This document shows positions 1-9,372 of a stretch of DNA of 64,000 nt, piece after piece. Source of the DNA: Aquimarina aquimarini (GTDB lineage Bacteria > Bacteroidota > Bacteroidia > Flavobacteriales > Flavobacteriaceae); NCBI RefSeq assembly GCF_900299535.1, contig NZ_OMKE01000001.1, positions 62,751 through 126,750 of the forward strand, in the 5' to 3' direction. The position numbers and the translations under genes are program-made. The number at the start of each line of letters is the position of its first letter. The stretch's first letter is position 1. The notes under the pieces were generated by a model. It was given only the letters and a program-made list of their open reading frames with translations. It had not been told where the DNA came from and searched no databases.

Positions 1-723
1 TCTGGAGATTATAGTATTACTACTGGTGATAGTTTTGGCTATTCTTGGAGTTGGGATGGAAGAAACAACCTTCCGTTGCAGTTAGATCCAAACATAATCA
101 ATAGATTGTCTAGCACTAATTTTTATGGATGGACTGATTCTCAACCTGTATTTTTCGAACTTTCGTGTACAGACAATACCATAAATGTAATACCAATTGT
201 AGGATATACTACTTCTGGAGGTTATACTTTTGATATTACTGGTGGTTCAGGAACATATACTTCTCAAGGAGAAATTAATGTAACTTATCAATGTTTAGAT
301 TCTACCGATGGTGATTTTACCATTACCGAAACATATACAAAAACAGGGGGGATTTGTACGGTGAATATAGCACAGTTTGCGCTCCCCTATATTATACAAA
401 CAGGTGATAGTTTTGGGTATTCATGGGATTGGGATGGTCGTGCAGATTTTACATTAATTACAGACCCTGATACTCCATTATTGCTTTCTAATACCAATTT
501 CTATGGATGGGAAAATACTCAACCAGTTTTCTTTGAGCTTTCTTGTACAACGGATGTTGTAACTGTAGTTCCAATCAATGGATATACGACCCCTGGCGGT
601 TATATCTTTGATATTACAGGAGGAATCGGAACTTATACTCCACAAGGAGAAATCAATGTAACCTATCAATGTTCACATCCTACCGATGGAAATTTTACTA
701 TTACAGAAGTTTATGCAAGATGA
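1..723 (+). CDS. Tandem-repeat surface/secreted protein, 3' end only
   Basis: The reading frame is open from the first base of the window, so the gene starts upstream; an internal TTG at 76 is not a credible start because repeat sequence precedes it. The visible 240 residues contain a repeat of exactly 126 residues: the block beginning LS-x-TNFYGW is encoded at 106 and again at 484. Each block continues through QPVFFELSC, a GYTT-x-GGY-x-FDITGG segment and GEINVTYQC. The first full block ends with TGDSFGYSWDWDGR, a motif also present at the very start of the window. The last block stops about halfway, after the FTITE segment, with a TGA codon. Paired cysteines and beta-rich composition suggest extracellular beta-sandwich repeats, which is inference. 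I recognise no family, and no T9SS sorting domain follows the last repeat. Confidence 0.75.
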   Translation, partial: SGDYSITTGDSFGYSWSWDGRNNLPLQLDPNIINRLSSTNFYGWTDSQPVFFELSCTDNTINVIPIVGYTTSGGYTFDITGGSGTYTSQGEINVTYQCLDSTDGDFTITETYTKTGGICTVNIAQFALPYIIQTGDSFGYSWDWDGRADFTLITDPDTPLLLSNTNFYGWENTQPVFFELSCTTDVVTVVPINGYTTPGGYIFDITGGIGTYTPQGEINVTYQCSHPTDGNFTITEVYAR

Positions 724-775
724 TAAAGAATGATTATCATACAATAATAAGAATATTTTTCTTTAAACATGATTT

Positions 776-1165
776 ATGAAAAAACACATAACAGGGGGAG
801 TTTTACTTCTATTTACTTGTACTTACTCAAAAAGTAACACCTCAGAAAATAGTATTTATAGCGGAAATATTGACCCTTTTCAGGAAGAAGTAATAGACAG
901 GCTTAATCAAATAGTACTTGGGTTTGAATGTAGTGATGCTATACCAATAATCAGAAAATGGAAACCTAATATGAAAATAGTTATAATAGGAGTTCCAACG
1001 ATATTTCTTTTACGTGAGCTGGATAAAATTGTTATAGAAATTAATGATTGGACGACAATAGTGCAATATTCAGAAATTGATACAGAACTTATGCGATTGT
1101 TGTATCATTATTGGATTAGATATGTCAAATGTTACCAAAGTATTGAGGCGAATATTATGAATTAA
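776..1165 (+). CDS. Small hypothetical protein, DUF2927-like fragment
   Basis: 129 residues from an ATG, beginning with a short hydrophobic segment (GGVLLLFTCTY) that could be a signal sequence or a poor lipobox with Cys at residue 15. The middle reads like the start of a DUF2927-type secreted domain: a helix with RLNQIVLGFE, then AIPIIRKWKPNMKIVIIG, then ELDKIVIEIN. In that family such segments precede a much longer C-terminal part that is absent here. The last 25 residues look unlike the family and the gene ends 5 nt before the AraC-type regulator. It is either a truncated remnant or a short variant; the family assignment is from pattern memory only. Confidence 0.5.
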   Translation: MKKHITGGVLLLFTCTYSKSNTSENSIYSGNIDPFQEEVIDRLNQIVLGFECSDAIPIIRKWKPNMKIVIIGVPTIFLLRELDKIVIEINDWTTIVQYSEIDTELMRLLYHYWIRYVKCYQSIEANIMN

Positions 1166-1170
1166 TAGAT

Positions 1171-2001
1171 ATGGAAAAACCTCATAACATAGCTTCTCAC
1201 GCAGTGTGTACTTATCTAGAAAATTTAGAACTCCTCATGGGAACATTTACTACTCATAATTTTAAACCTCATTTTCATGAGAGTTATACTGTTATATTAA
1301 TAGATAAGGGAATAGGAGATTATTCTAATAGTAATTCTAATTTGGTACTATCTTCAGGATCTATCTTAGTTTTTAATCCGTATGAAGTACATACTGGAAA
1401 AGCTGTTGGTACAAGCCCCTGGAGTTTTTTGACAATGTATATTCCTGTAGAGATCATGAAAAAAGCTTTAGTAAATATAGATTTTAAGGATAATAAGCCT
1501 CCTTATTTTAGCCAAAACATTATAGAAAATAAAATTTTGTATGATATTGCTAAATTTGCCTTTTACAGTCTATTAGATAAAAACAAGGATAGCTATAATC
1601 ATGATAATTTAATAAAATTTCTAGAGCTATTAGTTAAAGAGTATGGTACTGTTTATGAAAAGAATATAACTGCTATGCCTTATAAATATAAAGTAGCTAA
1701 TGAAATAAGAAAACATATACATAAAAATTACTTAAATGATGTATCTCTTGAATACTTATCGTCTATTACTGGATTGAAAAGAGATGGAGTTATAAAAACA
1801 TTTAAACAGTACTACGATCTCCCTCCTCGTCAGTATATACTCAATTTACGAATAGAGAAAGCCAAAAAACTATTATTGAAAAAAATATCATCTACAGAAG
1901 TAGCCCATGAAACTGGTTTTTTTGATCAAAGTCATTTTATTAAAAACTTTAAAAAGGTTATTGGAGTTACTCCAAAAAAATATGCTTCTATAGTGATATG
2001 A
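1171..2001 (+). CDS. AraC-family transcriptional regulator
   Basis: 276 residues. The N-terminal half is a cupin-like AraC ligand-binding domain: FKPHFHESYTV near residues 31-41, then a glycine-rich turn and the SGSILVFNPYEVHTG strand pair near residue 70. The C-terminal 100 residues form the two helix-turn-helix units of the AraC/XylS family, ending with the signature EVAHETGFFDQSHFIKNFKK followed by GVTPKKYA. The family usually binds a small molecule and activates a neighbouring promoter. It starts 5 nt after the preceding small gene, so the two are probably co-transcribed. The likely target is unclear because the next gene is broken. Confidence 0.9.
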   Translation: MEKPHNIASHAVCTYLENLELLMGTFTTHNFKPHFHESYTVILIDKGIGDYSNSNSNLVLSSGSILVFNPYEVHTGKAVGTSPWSFLTMYIPVEIMKKALVNIDFKDNKPPYFSQNIIENKILYDIAKFAFYSLLDKNKDSYNHDNLIKFLELLVKEYGTVYEKNITAMPYKYKVANEIRKHIHKNYLNDVSLEYLSSITGLKRDGVIKTFKQYYDLPPRQYILNLRIEKAKKLLLKKISSTEVAHETGFFDQSHFIKNFKKVIGVTPKKYASIVI

Positions 2002-2192
2002 AACGTAATAAAAAAAGAATAGTGAATGACTTATAATAATTAGTAGCTCTATCACCTTCGAATAGTATGATAAAGGCAATTTCATACTATTTTTTGTGCT
2101 TATTATTTCTGAATTTGCATAATGATTAATTGCTATTAAAAGTATAGATCAGATATAGAAAATTACTGGTAACCAAAACACTTTAAATAAAT

Positions 2193-2605
2193 ATGAAAGC
2201 ATTTATTTTAATATGGTCGATATTGATAATGCAACTATCTGTATATGCTCAAAAATCAGTAGGAGAATTAGATATCTTATTTGAAGAAGCAATAAAAAAA
2301 AGATGTCCCTGGAATGTCAGTTGGTATTATTAAAGATGGCAAATAGTACTTGCTAAGGAGTATGGAGTTGTGAAAGAAGGAAACTCCCAAAAACCTGATA
2401 GTAAAACAATGTATGCTATTATGCTATTGCATCAAACACAAAAGTTTTTACATCTACTGCTATTGCAATACTAGTAGAGCAAAACAAAATAAAATTAGAT
2501 GACAAAGTTCGTAAGTTTTTACCTCGATTTACATTGTACGATAATTATTCTTCTGAAAATTTAACAATAAGAGAATTGAGTTTTGAATTTTTTTTAAAAG
2601 GCTAA
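2193..2605 (+). pseudogene. Decayed class C beta-lactamase-like serine hydrolase
   Basis: An ATG at 2193 opens a signal peptide (ending VYAQ) and the family's N-terminal helix. The frame then breaks in an eight-A run near 2294-2301 (one A too many), again at GGC AAA TAG near 2339-2345 (one A too few), and a third time at an 8-nt tandem duplication (atgctatt twice, about 2413-2428). Correcting these restores DVPGMSVGIIKDGK, LAKEYGVVKEG and IASNTKVFTSTAIAILVEQNKIKLDDKV, which are the opening motifs of Pfam Beta-lactamase including the S-x-x-K nucleophile motif at 2432-2443. Similarity stops at TIREL near 2580 and a stop follows at 2603. A short frame at 2635-2679 may be a C-terminal scrap. Confidence 0.85.
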
Positions 2606-2701
2606 AAATGTAAAAAAATAAGGATTTTTTTTAAGAAGAAGAATTCTACAAAATATTAGAACAAAAATTACACACGTAAAACAATTATAAAAACCAATGT
2701 C

Positions 2702-4432
2702 ATGAAAAAAGCAACATTTTTATTAGCCATATTTATAGCAGTTAGTGCCTTTGCGATTCAATCGCATTCATATACTGATTTGGAGGAGCAATTAGAAAAA
2801 AAATCTGAATATTTAAATAATAGACCAAATAAGTTTAGTGAAAATTATTGTCCACTAAAATTTCAGATTCCTATTCAATTAGAATACTTGCCAAATGGAT
2901 ATAATACTTTGTATTTTATAACCAATTATGTTGACCAAGATCCTAATGTAAACTCAATTAAAGATTGGGGAGAAGGAAAATGGACATATGATAGTCATAA
3001 AGGTACAGATTTTGCACTTTGGCCTTACCCTTGGCTTTCAATGGACATGAGGTTGGCTTATGCGGTTGCAGCAGAAGATGGAATTATTATAGAAAAAATA
3101 GATGGAAACTTTGACCGAAATTGTGGTTTGTTATCTGATATTGACGGGAATTCACCATGGAATGTTGTAAAAGTAAAACATTATGATGGTACAATAACTA
3201 TTTATGCTCACTTGCAAAAATATTCATTAACTAAAAAAATGGTAGGGCAGAGAGTAAGAAAAGGAGAATTTCTTGGTTATATAGGGAGTGCTGGCTATTC
3301 TGATGCTCCACACTTACATTTTGAAATAGAGAAAAATGGAGAAACATTAGATCCTTACCTTCTTGATCTATGGGAAGTAAAACAAAATTATTTTAACCCT
3401 ATTGTAATTGGAGGAGGAGTTCATCGTCATTACCCAAAACTTAACCCTATAACATTAGGGGGAGTTAATAATATTCCAAATGGAGTAGATACTGTAACTA
3501 AATGTAGTGATCCAGAAACAATTTACTCTCAATATAATTTTAAAAGTGGAGATCAAATATGGGTTACTTCCTATATAGCAAATCAAACACCAGAATTAAA
3601 GTTTGAAAATGAAGTTCGAAAAGTAAAAAATAATGAACTCCTTTTTGGATGGGACCCTGGTACTGTAGAACGTACAATAAGAAATAGAAATTTTTGGGGA
3701 TATGTATGGGCCACAGATGAAGGATGGTATTATTATGAGTCAAAATTAGGAGATGTAAGTGTTTCTAAAACTTATTTTTATGTAGAGTATAGAAAAATAC
3801 TAGGTTTGAAAATACTTGATTTCAACCCTAATGGAGATTTTTTTCATAATACTATAATAGAGGATAGAGACTTTAAAGTAGGGGATGAGCGAAATTTTGT
3901 AACATATTTTCATGATGCAGAAGTAGGAGATAATCTTAAGGGACAAATATACACTCCTGATGGAACTTTATTTAAAGAATGGGGAGGAGCTATCGAAAGT
4001 AAAGAATGGACTTTTTGGTCAGAAAAAGTAACATTTGATAATGAGAGTTTTGGTTCAAGTAGATATTGGGTATTCAAATCACAATATAACGAAGAGGAAC
4101 CTGAATATACTTTTTTTACAGTTTCTAAGATTACTAGTAATAAAATAAAACAGACACATCAAACATTACAAAAACAAAAAATAATTATATCCCCCAATCC
4201 TGTTAGAGACATAGCATTTATAAAAATCCCCAATGATTTTTATAAAAATGATTTAGAAGTTAATATTCTTGATCTCAACGGACGAAAAGTATATGATGCG
4301 CATCTAAAAATTAAGGAAGAAGGAGGTAAAAAAGCTTTAGATTTAAGCTCTTTAAGCAAAAATTTGTATTTCATTGTTGTAAAAGATCTTAATTCAAGGG
4401 TTATTTTTAAAGAAAAACTATTAAAATTATAA
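2702..4432 (+). CDS. Secreted M23 (LytM) metallopeptidase with T9SS sorting domain
   Basis: 576 residues. Residues 1-20 are a signal peptide. Residues about 95-225 form an M23/LytM fold: His99 and Asp103 in SHKGTD, then YAHLQKYS, GQRVRKGEFLGYIGSAG, and His204-Leu-His206 in HLHFEIEKNG, the zinc ligands expected of endopeptidases that cut peptidoglycan cross-links. A middle beta-rich region of about 250 residues has no assignment. The last 80 residues begin IISPNPVRD and end with KLLKL, the type A sorting domain used by the type IX secretion system, so the enzyme is predicted to be exported and anchored or released. A strong hairpin terminator follows. Role in prey lysis or wall turnover is inference. 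Confidence 0.9.
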   Translation: MKKATFLLAIFIAVSAFAIQSHSYTDLEEQLEKKSEYLNNRPNKFSENYCPLKFQIPIQLEYLPNGYNTLYFITNYVDQDPNVNSIKDWGEGKWTYDSHKGTDFALWPYPWLSMDMRLAYAVAAEDGIIIEKIDGNFDRNCGLLSDIDGNSPWNVVKVKHYDGTITIYAHLQKYSLTKKMVGQRVRKGEFLGYIGSAGYSDAPHLHFEIEKNGETLDPYLLDLWEVKQNYFNPIVIGGGVHRHYPKLNPITLGGVNNIPNGVDTVTKCSDPETIYSQYNFKSGDQIWVTSYIANQTPELKFENEVRKVKNNELLFGWDPGTVERTIRNRNFWGYVWATDEGWYYYESKLGDVSVSKTYFYVEYRKILGLKILDFNPNGDFFHNTIIEDRDFKVGDERNFVTYFHDAEVGDNLKGQIYTPDGTLFKEWGGAIESKEWTFWSEKVTFDNESFGSSRYWVFKSQYNEEEPEYTFFTVSKITSNKIKQTHQTLQKQKIIISPNPVRDIAFIKIPNDFYKNDLEVNILDLNGRKVYDAHLKIKEEGGKKALDLSSLSKNLYFIVVKDLNSRVIFKEKLLKL

Positions 4433-4458
4433 AACTATAATTAATGCTTAACATAATT

Positions 4459-4490
4459 AAACCCCTTGTGTTTTGTTTACAAGGGGTTTA
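4459..4490 (+). terminator. Rho-independent terminator after the M23 peptidase
   Basis: The arms aaaccccttg (4459-4468) and caaggggttt (4480-4489) pair perfectly around an 11-nt loop, followed by a short T-rich stretch. It lies 27 nt after the peptidase stop. Confidence 0.8.
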
Positions 4491-4558
4491 AGCTTTTATA
4501 ACTGTTTTATAAATGCTCTATATACCAAAGTTTTACAACCATTAAATTATCCTTTTTA

Positions 4559-4614
4559 GTGGAGTCGGAGGGACAAAGTTCGAACTTTTTGGTGGAAGTT
4601 ATTCGGTTAATTAT
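4559..4614. repeat. tmRNA 3'-end-like direct repeat, outermost copy
   Basis: Positions 4559-4587 are identical to 9388-9416 over 29 nt, and the similarity continues with scattered mismatches to 4614 (9443 in the other copy). The first 15 nt, gtggagtcggaggga, also equal 19944-19958, the 3' acceptor end of the intact tmRNA gene. This fits a footprint of site-specific integration at ssrA. Unlike the other two copies, it has no atgccagaca terminator in front. Confidence 0.7.
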
Positions 4615-4888
4615 CTTAATATAGAGCTTAAAAATGAAATGTATTCTACTGCTTTTTTAAGCAAAAGTCTTTTAAACAAGTTATGGTATGCATTATTTTG
4701 ATTTCTCGTATAAACTAAGAATATATAATATAGATGCTTCAGGAACGATTATTTATGCTGTATATTATTTGGAACAAATCTAAATAAATATATATTTGCC
4801 CTTAGTTTTTAACCATGGTACTATATATCATTAAGGTTGATTAGAAAAAGTAAGGATTATTTCTACCAATACCAAGACATATCATTTA
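4615..4888. other. Intergenic region before the ECF sigma gene
   Basis: AT-rich sequence with no gene that I can support. Its only clear element is the promoter at 4769-4798. The left edge is the tmRNA-like repeat. Confidence 0.5.
4769..4798 (+). promoter_or_regulatory. Bacteroidota-type promoter of the ECF sigma gene
   Basis: TTG at 4769-4771, 19 nt, then TATATTTG at 4791-4798, matching the -33 TTG / -7 TAnnTTTG consensus of Bacteroidota housekeeping promoters. The start codon is about 85 nt downstream of the expected transcription start. Confidence 0.65.
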
Positions 4889-5410
4889 ATGAATGAATTA
4901 GCTTTTGAGAAGCTATATAAAATGTATTGGAAAAAGTTGTATGCTATTTGTTTATCAAAAACAAATAATGCCGAAGCGTCCCAAGAAATAGTTCATGATG
5001 TGTATGTTTCTATATGGAAACGTCGGGATAAATTTGTAGTTACTTCAGGAGTAGAAAATTATTTGTTAAAATCGACGAGGTCAAAAATCATTGATTATTA
5101 CAGGAAAAACTCAAAAAATCAAGTAAAAGTACATCCTTCAAAGGATGTATGTAAGGAAAGTTGTTTTAATACTAATGCCGTTACCCATAATTTAGCTTTG
5201 CATCATTTTCTAGAAAGTGATTTAGAATTAATAGTGAGTCAATTACCATTTCAGTGTCAAAAGGTATATCGATTAAGTCGTGAAAAGCAACTAACGACAA
5301 ACGAAATTGCCCAAAAATTAAATATTTCTCAAAAAACAGTAAAAAACCACCTTACCAAAGCCCTTTCTTTTTTACAAAAACACATTAGACAGAGTTTAGT
5401 CCATCAATAA
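4889..5410 (+). CDS. ECF sigma factor, FecI-like
   Basis: 173 residues with the two-domain layout of extracytoplasmic-function sigma factors. Region 2 begins FEKLYKMYWKKLYAICLSKTNN and includes VHDVYVSIWKRRDKF. Region 4 begins LELIVSQLPFQCQKVYRLSRE and ends with a helix-turn-helix containing ISQKTVKNHLTKA. It is followed by an anti-sigma factor gene and a TonB-dependent receptor with an N-terminal STN domain, the standard trans-envelope signalling set. In that system the loaded receptor relays through the anti-sigma factor to free this protein, which directs RNA polymerase to the receptor operon. The trigger ligand is not visible from the sequence. Confidence 0.93.
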   Translation: MNELAFEKLYKMYWKKLYAICLSKTNNAEASQEIVHDVYVSIWKRRDKFVVTSGVENYLLKSTRSKIIDYYRKNSKNQVKVHPSKDVCKESCFNTNAVTHNLALHHFLESDLELIVSQLPFQCQKVYRLSREKQLTTNEIAQKLNISQKTVKNHLTKALSFLQKHIRQSLVHQ

Positions 5411-5594
5411 TTTGCATTTCTATTCAGTAACTAGATGTATTTTTTTATTAAAAATGTAAAGTGTAACTGTTTCGTTTTTAGTGTTAAAATTACATTGTTG
5501 TTGTTTTTAAATAATACCAGAAAAAAAATATTAGGTACAACTAGGTCTCCCCCCAGAGTATTTTCGTTTTTATATATGAATAACAAATCAGTAA

Positions 5595-6521
5595 ATGGAA
5601 ATAACACCAGAATTACTACAAAAATATGCAGAAGGAAAATGCTCTAAAACAGAGGAGTTGGAAATAGAATCCTGGTTAGACCCAAAAGGAGGGATTGATA
5701 CACTAAACAGCGAAATAGATGTTTGTTTACATCCAGAGATAGAAAAAGTACTTTGGAAGAAGATAGCAAAAACAAAAAATAGCATTCCTGAAAAACAGAA
5801 AAAGATACTTAATATTAAAAAGTGGACTATTGTAGCTTCTATTGTAATACTTTTAGGAACTTCCTGTTTTTGGGGATTTTTCAACAAACCTGTTACTTAT
5901 GCTACAGCAGCTGCCGAGTTAAAAACAGTTATACTTGAAGATGGAACTAAAGTTACTTTAAATGCAGCATCTACACTTACAATAACAAAAAACTTCAATA
6001 AAAAAGAACGTGTGGTATTATTAGATGGAGAAGCTTTTTTTGAAGTAATCAGAGATAGCCTTCATCCTTTTGTAGTACAAACTAAAACCACTAAAACCCA
6101 AGTGTTGGGAACCAAATTTAATCTTTATGCCTATGCAGGTGAAGACAATACGATAACACTAAATGAAGGTAAAGTGCAGTTTTCTGGGCTATTGCCTGCC
6201 TATAATAATAAAGTAATCTTATTACCGAATGAGCAAGTAACCTTAAATAAGATAGGCATACTAAAAAAGAAAGTAAAACCCGAGCAATATAATGCATGGA
6301 TTAAGAAAAAACTAGTTTTTAGAGATAAACCCTTTTCATTAGTAATTCGCGAAATAGAACGTTTTTACAATATTACCATTACCGTCAAAAAAGAAGGAAT
6401 CCATAACAGAAAGTACAATGGCGTTTATGATAATCCTCCTTTAGAAGTTTTGATGAATGATTTGAGTTTTGTGTTTAACTTCAATTACAAAAAAGAAGAA
6501 AATAAATTATTAATTTTTTAA
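5595..6521 (+). CDS. FecR-family anti-sigma factor
   Basis: 308 residues. The cytoplasmic N-terminus (MEITPELLQKYAEGKCSK...) is the sigma-binding part. One transmembrane helix lies near residues 75-97 (WTIVASIVILLGTSCFWGFF). The periplasmic FecR domain follows, with VILEDGTKVTLNAAS, VLLDGEAFFEV, FVVQTKTTKTQVLGTKFNLYAY and an LNEGKVQ strand. The C-terminal 80 residues match the DUF4974 module (FRDKPFSLVIREIERFYNITITV ... PLEVLMNDLSFVFNFNY), which contacts the receptor's signalling domain. It lies 184 nt after the sigma gene, and that gap contains no other convincing gene. Confidence 0.93.
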   Translation: MEITPELLQKYAEGKCSKTEELEIESWLDPKGGIDTLNSEIDVCLHPEIEKVLWKKIAKTKNSIPEKQKKILNIKKWTIVASIVILLGTSCFWGFFNKPVTYATAAAELKTVILEDGTKVTLNAASTLTITKNFNKKERVVLLDGEAFFEVIRDSLHPFVVQTKTTKTQVLGTKFNLYAYAGEDNTITLNEGKVQFSGLLPAYNNKVILLPNEQVTLNKIGILKKKVKPEQYNAWIKKKLVFRDKPFSLVIREIERFYNITITVKKEGIHNRKYNGVYDNPPLEVLMNDLSFVFNFNYKKEENKLLIF

Positions 6522-6572
6522 ATATATATTATAGAAATGAAAGAATAGAGAAAAAACTATACTTAAAAAAAA

Positions 6573-6604
6573 CCAGCAATCCGTCGGCAAACTTTATGCT
6601 GGTA
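6573..6604 (+). promoter_or_regulatory. Stem-loop in the leader of the TonB receptor
   Basis: accagca at 6573-6579 pairs with tgctggt at 6598-6604 across 18 nt, in the 129-nt gap between the anti-sigma and receptor genes. It lacks a T-run, so it is unlikely to be a full terminator. A leader or processing structure is possible. Confidence 0.35.
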
Positions 6605-6650
6605 TTCGATGCTTTAATAGCAAAATTAAAACAACACTATTTACAAAAAT

Positions 6651-9308
6651 ATGAAAAATAATACAGTAATCCCATTTATAAAAGGGACACTAAAATTCAC
6701 CCTTTTTTTACTTATACTTAGTAACCTGCAATCTGTCTTTGCTCAAAATGCTACCATACTTGATGAAAAAATTACTATTACCTTTAAAAATGACGATATA
6801 GCCTCGGCTCTTGATAAAATCAAAAATGCAGTTGATTGTAACTTTTCTTATGAATCTATTCAATTAAAAAAAGAACATAGTATCTCAAAAAACTACACTA
6901 ATACAACTTTACGGGAGATACTGAATGATATTTTGGTTGAGCACCAAATTTATTATGCGGTTAGAGGAAATGTCATCTTGATAAGAACCGATGTAGAAAA
7001 AAAACAGGTTTCAGGAAAGATAATAACTCCAGATGGCAATCCAGTAGCTTTTGTTTCGGTAGTATTAAAAAGTACAAATTACGGAGCGTCGACAGACGAA
7101 AACGGAGACTTTAACTTTTATGCCCCCGAAGGAAATTATAAAATAGTTGTTTCATCTATAGGGTTCAAAAGTGAAGAAAAACCAATAACTATTGTTTCTG
7201 ATAATGTAACGCAAGTTAATTTTACATTATCCAAAACGCTAGAAAACCTAGAAGAAATTATTGTATCAGCAGGTAGAACTTCTGAAAAGTTGTCTGAAGT
7301 TTCCTCATCAATTTCTGTACTGGCTTCAAAAGACATTAAACAGATCAGTCAGTATTCAAATGTAGTATCGGATTTGGTAGCAAAAATTCCAGGAACCAAT
7401 ATTCAAACAAATAGGCAACAGACCAGAGGGCAATACTTGAGAGGAAGAAATATGTTAATACTAATTGATGGAGTACCTCAGTCATCTCCTCTTTTTGTAA
7501 CAGGAAACATGAATCTATTGGACCCTTCAGCTATTGAAAGGATAGAAGTTGTAAAAGGATCAACTTCTATCTATGGAAATGGCGCTGAAGGAGGAATAAT
7601 TAATTATATTACCAAGAAGAATACTACAGCCAATACGTTTGAATCTAATACTACTATTGGTAGCTCTATTTCTTTAACTGAACCTAGCCATACCTCGGGG
7701 AGTTCCTTTTCACAATTTTTCAATGGACGAGCAGGAAAGTGGAACTATGTACTAGGAGGAACGTATAAACAATTTGGGATTAAGCGTGATGCTAATGGTG
7801 AAATATTGTCGCCAAGAGATGGATTAGGAGAAACCCAATGGTACAATGCTTTTGCCAAAATTGGATATGAAATAGGTAATGGGTATGATGTAGGAGTAAT
7901 GTACAATTTTTTTAGTAACAACCAAAGAACGGAGTTAAGTCCAGTTGTTGGAGTCTACAGAGAATCCCCTTCCACAGGAACCTTTGGGTTACAAGGTGCA
8001 GAAAGTTTAACTCGTGGAGTAAAATATAACCATAACCTCAAATTTACGTTGAGTAAAAAAAACATATACAAAAACACAGATTTAACGGCATCATATTATT
8101 TACAAAACTTTAAAACTATATATGACTCCTTTGCTTACTTTGCTAATGTTTCACAGGGTTTATCAGCAGGACAACCTGGTGTTACCACCAAACAAAGTGG
8201 TCTGAGATTTAATTTAAAGACCGACTATAGTTTTTCAAATAATTTTAACGGAAATCTCGTTTACGGACTGGATTTATTAAGGAACAAAACGGCACAACCT
8301 ATGAAAGATGGAAGGGTATTTGCTCCTGAAATGGATATGAAAAACTATGCCGTATATTTTCAAACCAAAGCAAAATATAATGATTTTATATTCAGAGCTG
8401 GTTCTAGGTACGAAATTATAAATATCGCCGTAGATGATTATACTACTCTTTTTCGTAACAATGGAGAAACAACTGGTGGCGGTATTGATATTAATGGAGG
8501 GGAACAAGATTACAGAGCAATTACCTTTAATTTTGGATTACGTTATAATGTTTTGAATAGCATTCAACCTTATGCAAATTTTTCGCAAAGTTTTTCTGTG
8601 GGTGAACTTGGAAGAATTTTGCGTACCACAGAAGATTCTAACATAATAACCAATAATATTGAAGATGCCAAGGCTGTGATCACCAATAATTTTGAGTTAG
8701 GTTTAGAAGGGAATATTACCGATAACATAAGGTATAAAGGGAATTATTTTATTAGTCATTCAAAATTAGGTACAACTTATACTGAAAAATCTAACGGTTT
8801 CTTTGAATTAGCCAGACTACCGGAGAAAATATATGGTTTTGAGTTTGAATTAGGTTTTAGTGTTAACCAAAAACTTGATGTAGATCTTTCATTAGCTACT
8901 ATTGAAGGTAAAGTAGACAATAATAACAATAAGGATTTCAATGATGCAGAAGATAGTTATATAAGTGGGTTAAGAATTAGTCCAACTATTTTTAGAAGTA
9001 GTATTAATTATAAAGTAACATCAAAGTGGGAATTAAATATAGCCAGTATAATCAGTGGGAAGAGGGATAGATTTTCAGAAAATGAAAACGGAAGATACTC
9101 TTTTGGGCAGGCTCCTGTTGAAAGTACTTTTGTTACCAATATATTTACATCATATAAGCTAACAAAAAATACTAGTTTATTGGTAGGGATAGAAAACTTA
9201 TTTAATAGTGATTATTATCCTATTTATTCTCAGCATTCAGGAAGAGCAGCAGATTATATTAAAGGAGATGGTATAAATGGTAAGATTTCTTTGAATATAA
9301 AATTATAG
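6651..9308 (+). CDS. TonB-dependent outer-membrane receptor with STN signalling domain
   Basis: 885 residues. The signal peptide ends near residue 32 (SVFAQ). An STN domain follows (ITITFKNDDIASALDKI ... TLREILNDIL), about residues 40-112, which passes the binding signal to the FecR protein. Residues about 117-195 are a carboxypeptidase-regulatory-like beta domain (VSGKIITPDGNPVAFVSVVLK). The plug begins near residue 205 and contains IPGTNIQTNRQQTRGQYLRGR and IERIEVVKGSTSIYGNGAEGGIINYITKK. The rest is a beta-barrel ending in a terminal strand (GDGINGKISLNIKL). There is no SusD partner, so a siderophore or other small iron complex is likelier than a glycan; this is inference. Confidence 0.93.
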   Translation: MKNNTVIPFIKGTLKFTLFLLILSNLQSVFAQNATILDEKITITFKNDDIASALDKIKNAVDCNFSYESIQLKKEHSISKNYTNTTLREILNDILVEHQIYYAVRGNVILIRTDVEKKQVSGKIITPDGNPVAFVSVVLKSTNYGASTDENGDFNFYAPEGNYKIVVSSIGFKSEEKPITIVSDNVTQVNFTLSKTLENLEEIIVSAGRTSEKLSEVSSSISVLASKDIKQISQYSNVVSDLVAKIPGTNIQTNRQQTRGQYLRGRNMLILIDGVPQSSPLFVTGNMNLLDPSAIERIEVVKGSTSIYGNGAEGGIINYITKKNTTANTFESNTTIGSSISLTEPSHTSGSSFSQFFNGRAGKWNYVLGGTYKQFGIKRDANGEILSPRDGLGETQWYNAFAKIGYEIGNGYDVGVMYNFFSNNQRTELSPVVGVYRESPSTGTFGLQGAESLTRGVKYNHNLKFTLSKKNIYKNTDLTASYYLQNFKTIYDSFAYFANVSQGLSAGQPGVTTKQSGLRFNLKTDYSFSNNFNGNLVYGLDLLRNKTAQPMKDGRVFAPEMDMKNYAVYFQTKAKYNDFIFRAGSRYEIINIAVDDYTTLFRNNGETTGGGIDINGGEQDYRAITFNFGLRYNVLNSIQPYANFSQSFSVGELGRILRTTEDSNIITNNIEDAKAVITNNFELGLEGNITDNIRYKGNYFISHSKLGTTYTEKSNGFFELARLPEKIYGFEFELGFSVNQKLDVDLSLATIEGKVDNNNNKDFNDAEDSYISGLRISPTIFRSSINYKVTSKWELNIASIISGKRDRFSENENGRYSFGQAPVESTFVTNIFTSYKLTKNTSLLVGIENLFNSDYYPIYSQHSGRAADYIKGDGINGKISLNIKL

Positions 9309-9344
9309 ATTTTAGATATTCTTGATCATTTTAAAAATAAATAA

Positions 9345-9372
9345 AAATGCCAGACAATTTTGTCTGGCATTT
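9345..9372 (+). terminator. Terminator after the TonB receptor, duplicate of the ssrA terminator
   Basis: aaatgccagacaa pairs with ttgtctggcattt at 9360-9372, followed by gaaaaaaagg. The stem is identical to the one beside the intact tmRNA at 19901-19928; only the 2-nt loop and a few flanking bases differ. It can work in both directions. Confidence 0.8.

Noticed and set aside
5435..5647. Short open frame between the sigma and anti-sigma genes
   Set aside because: Low-complexity, no family pattern, overlaps the start of the anti-sigma gene in another frame.
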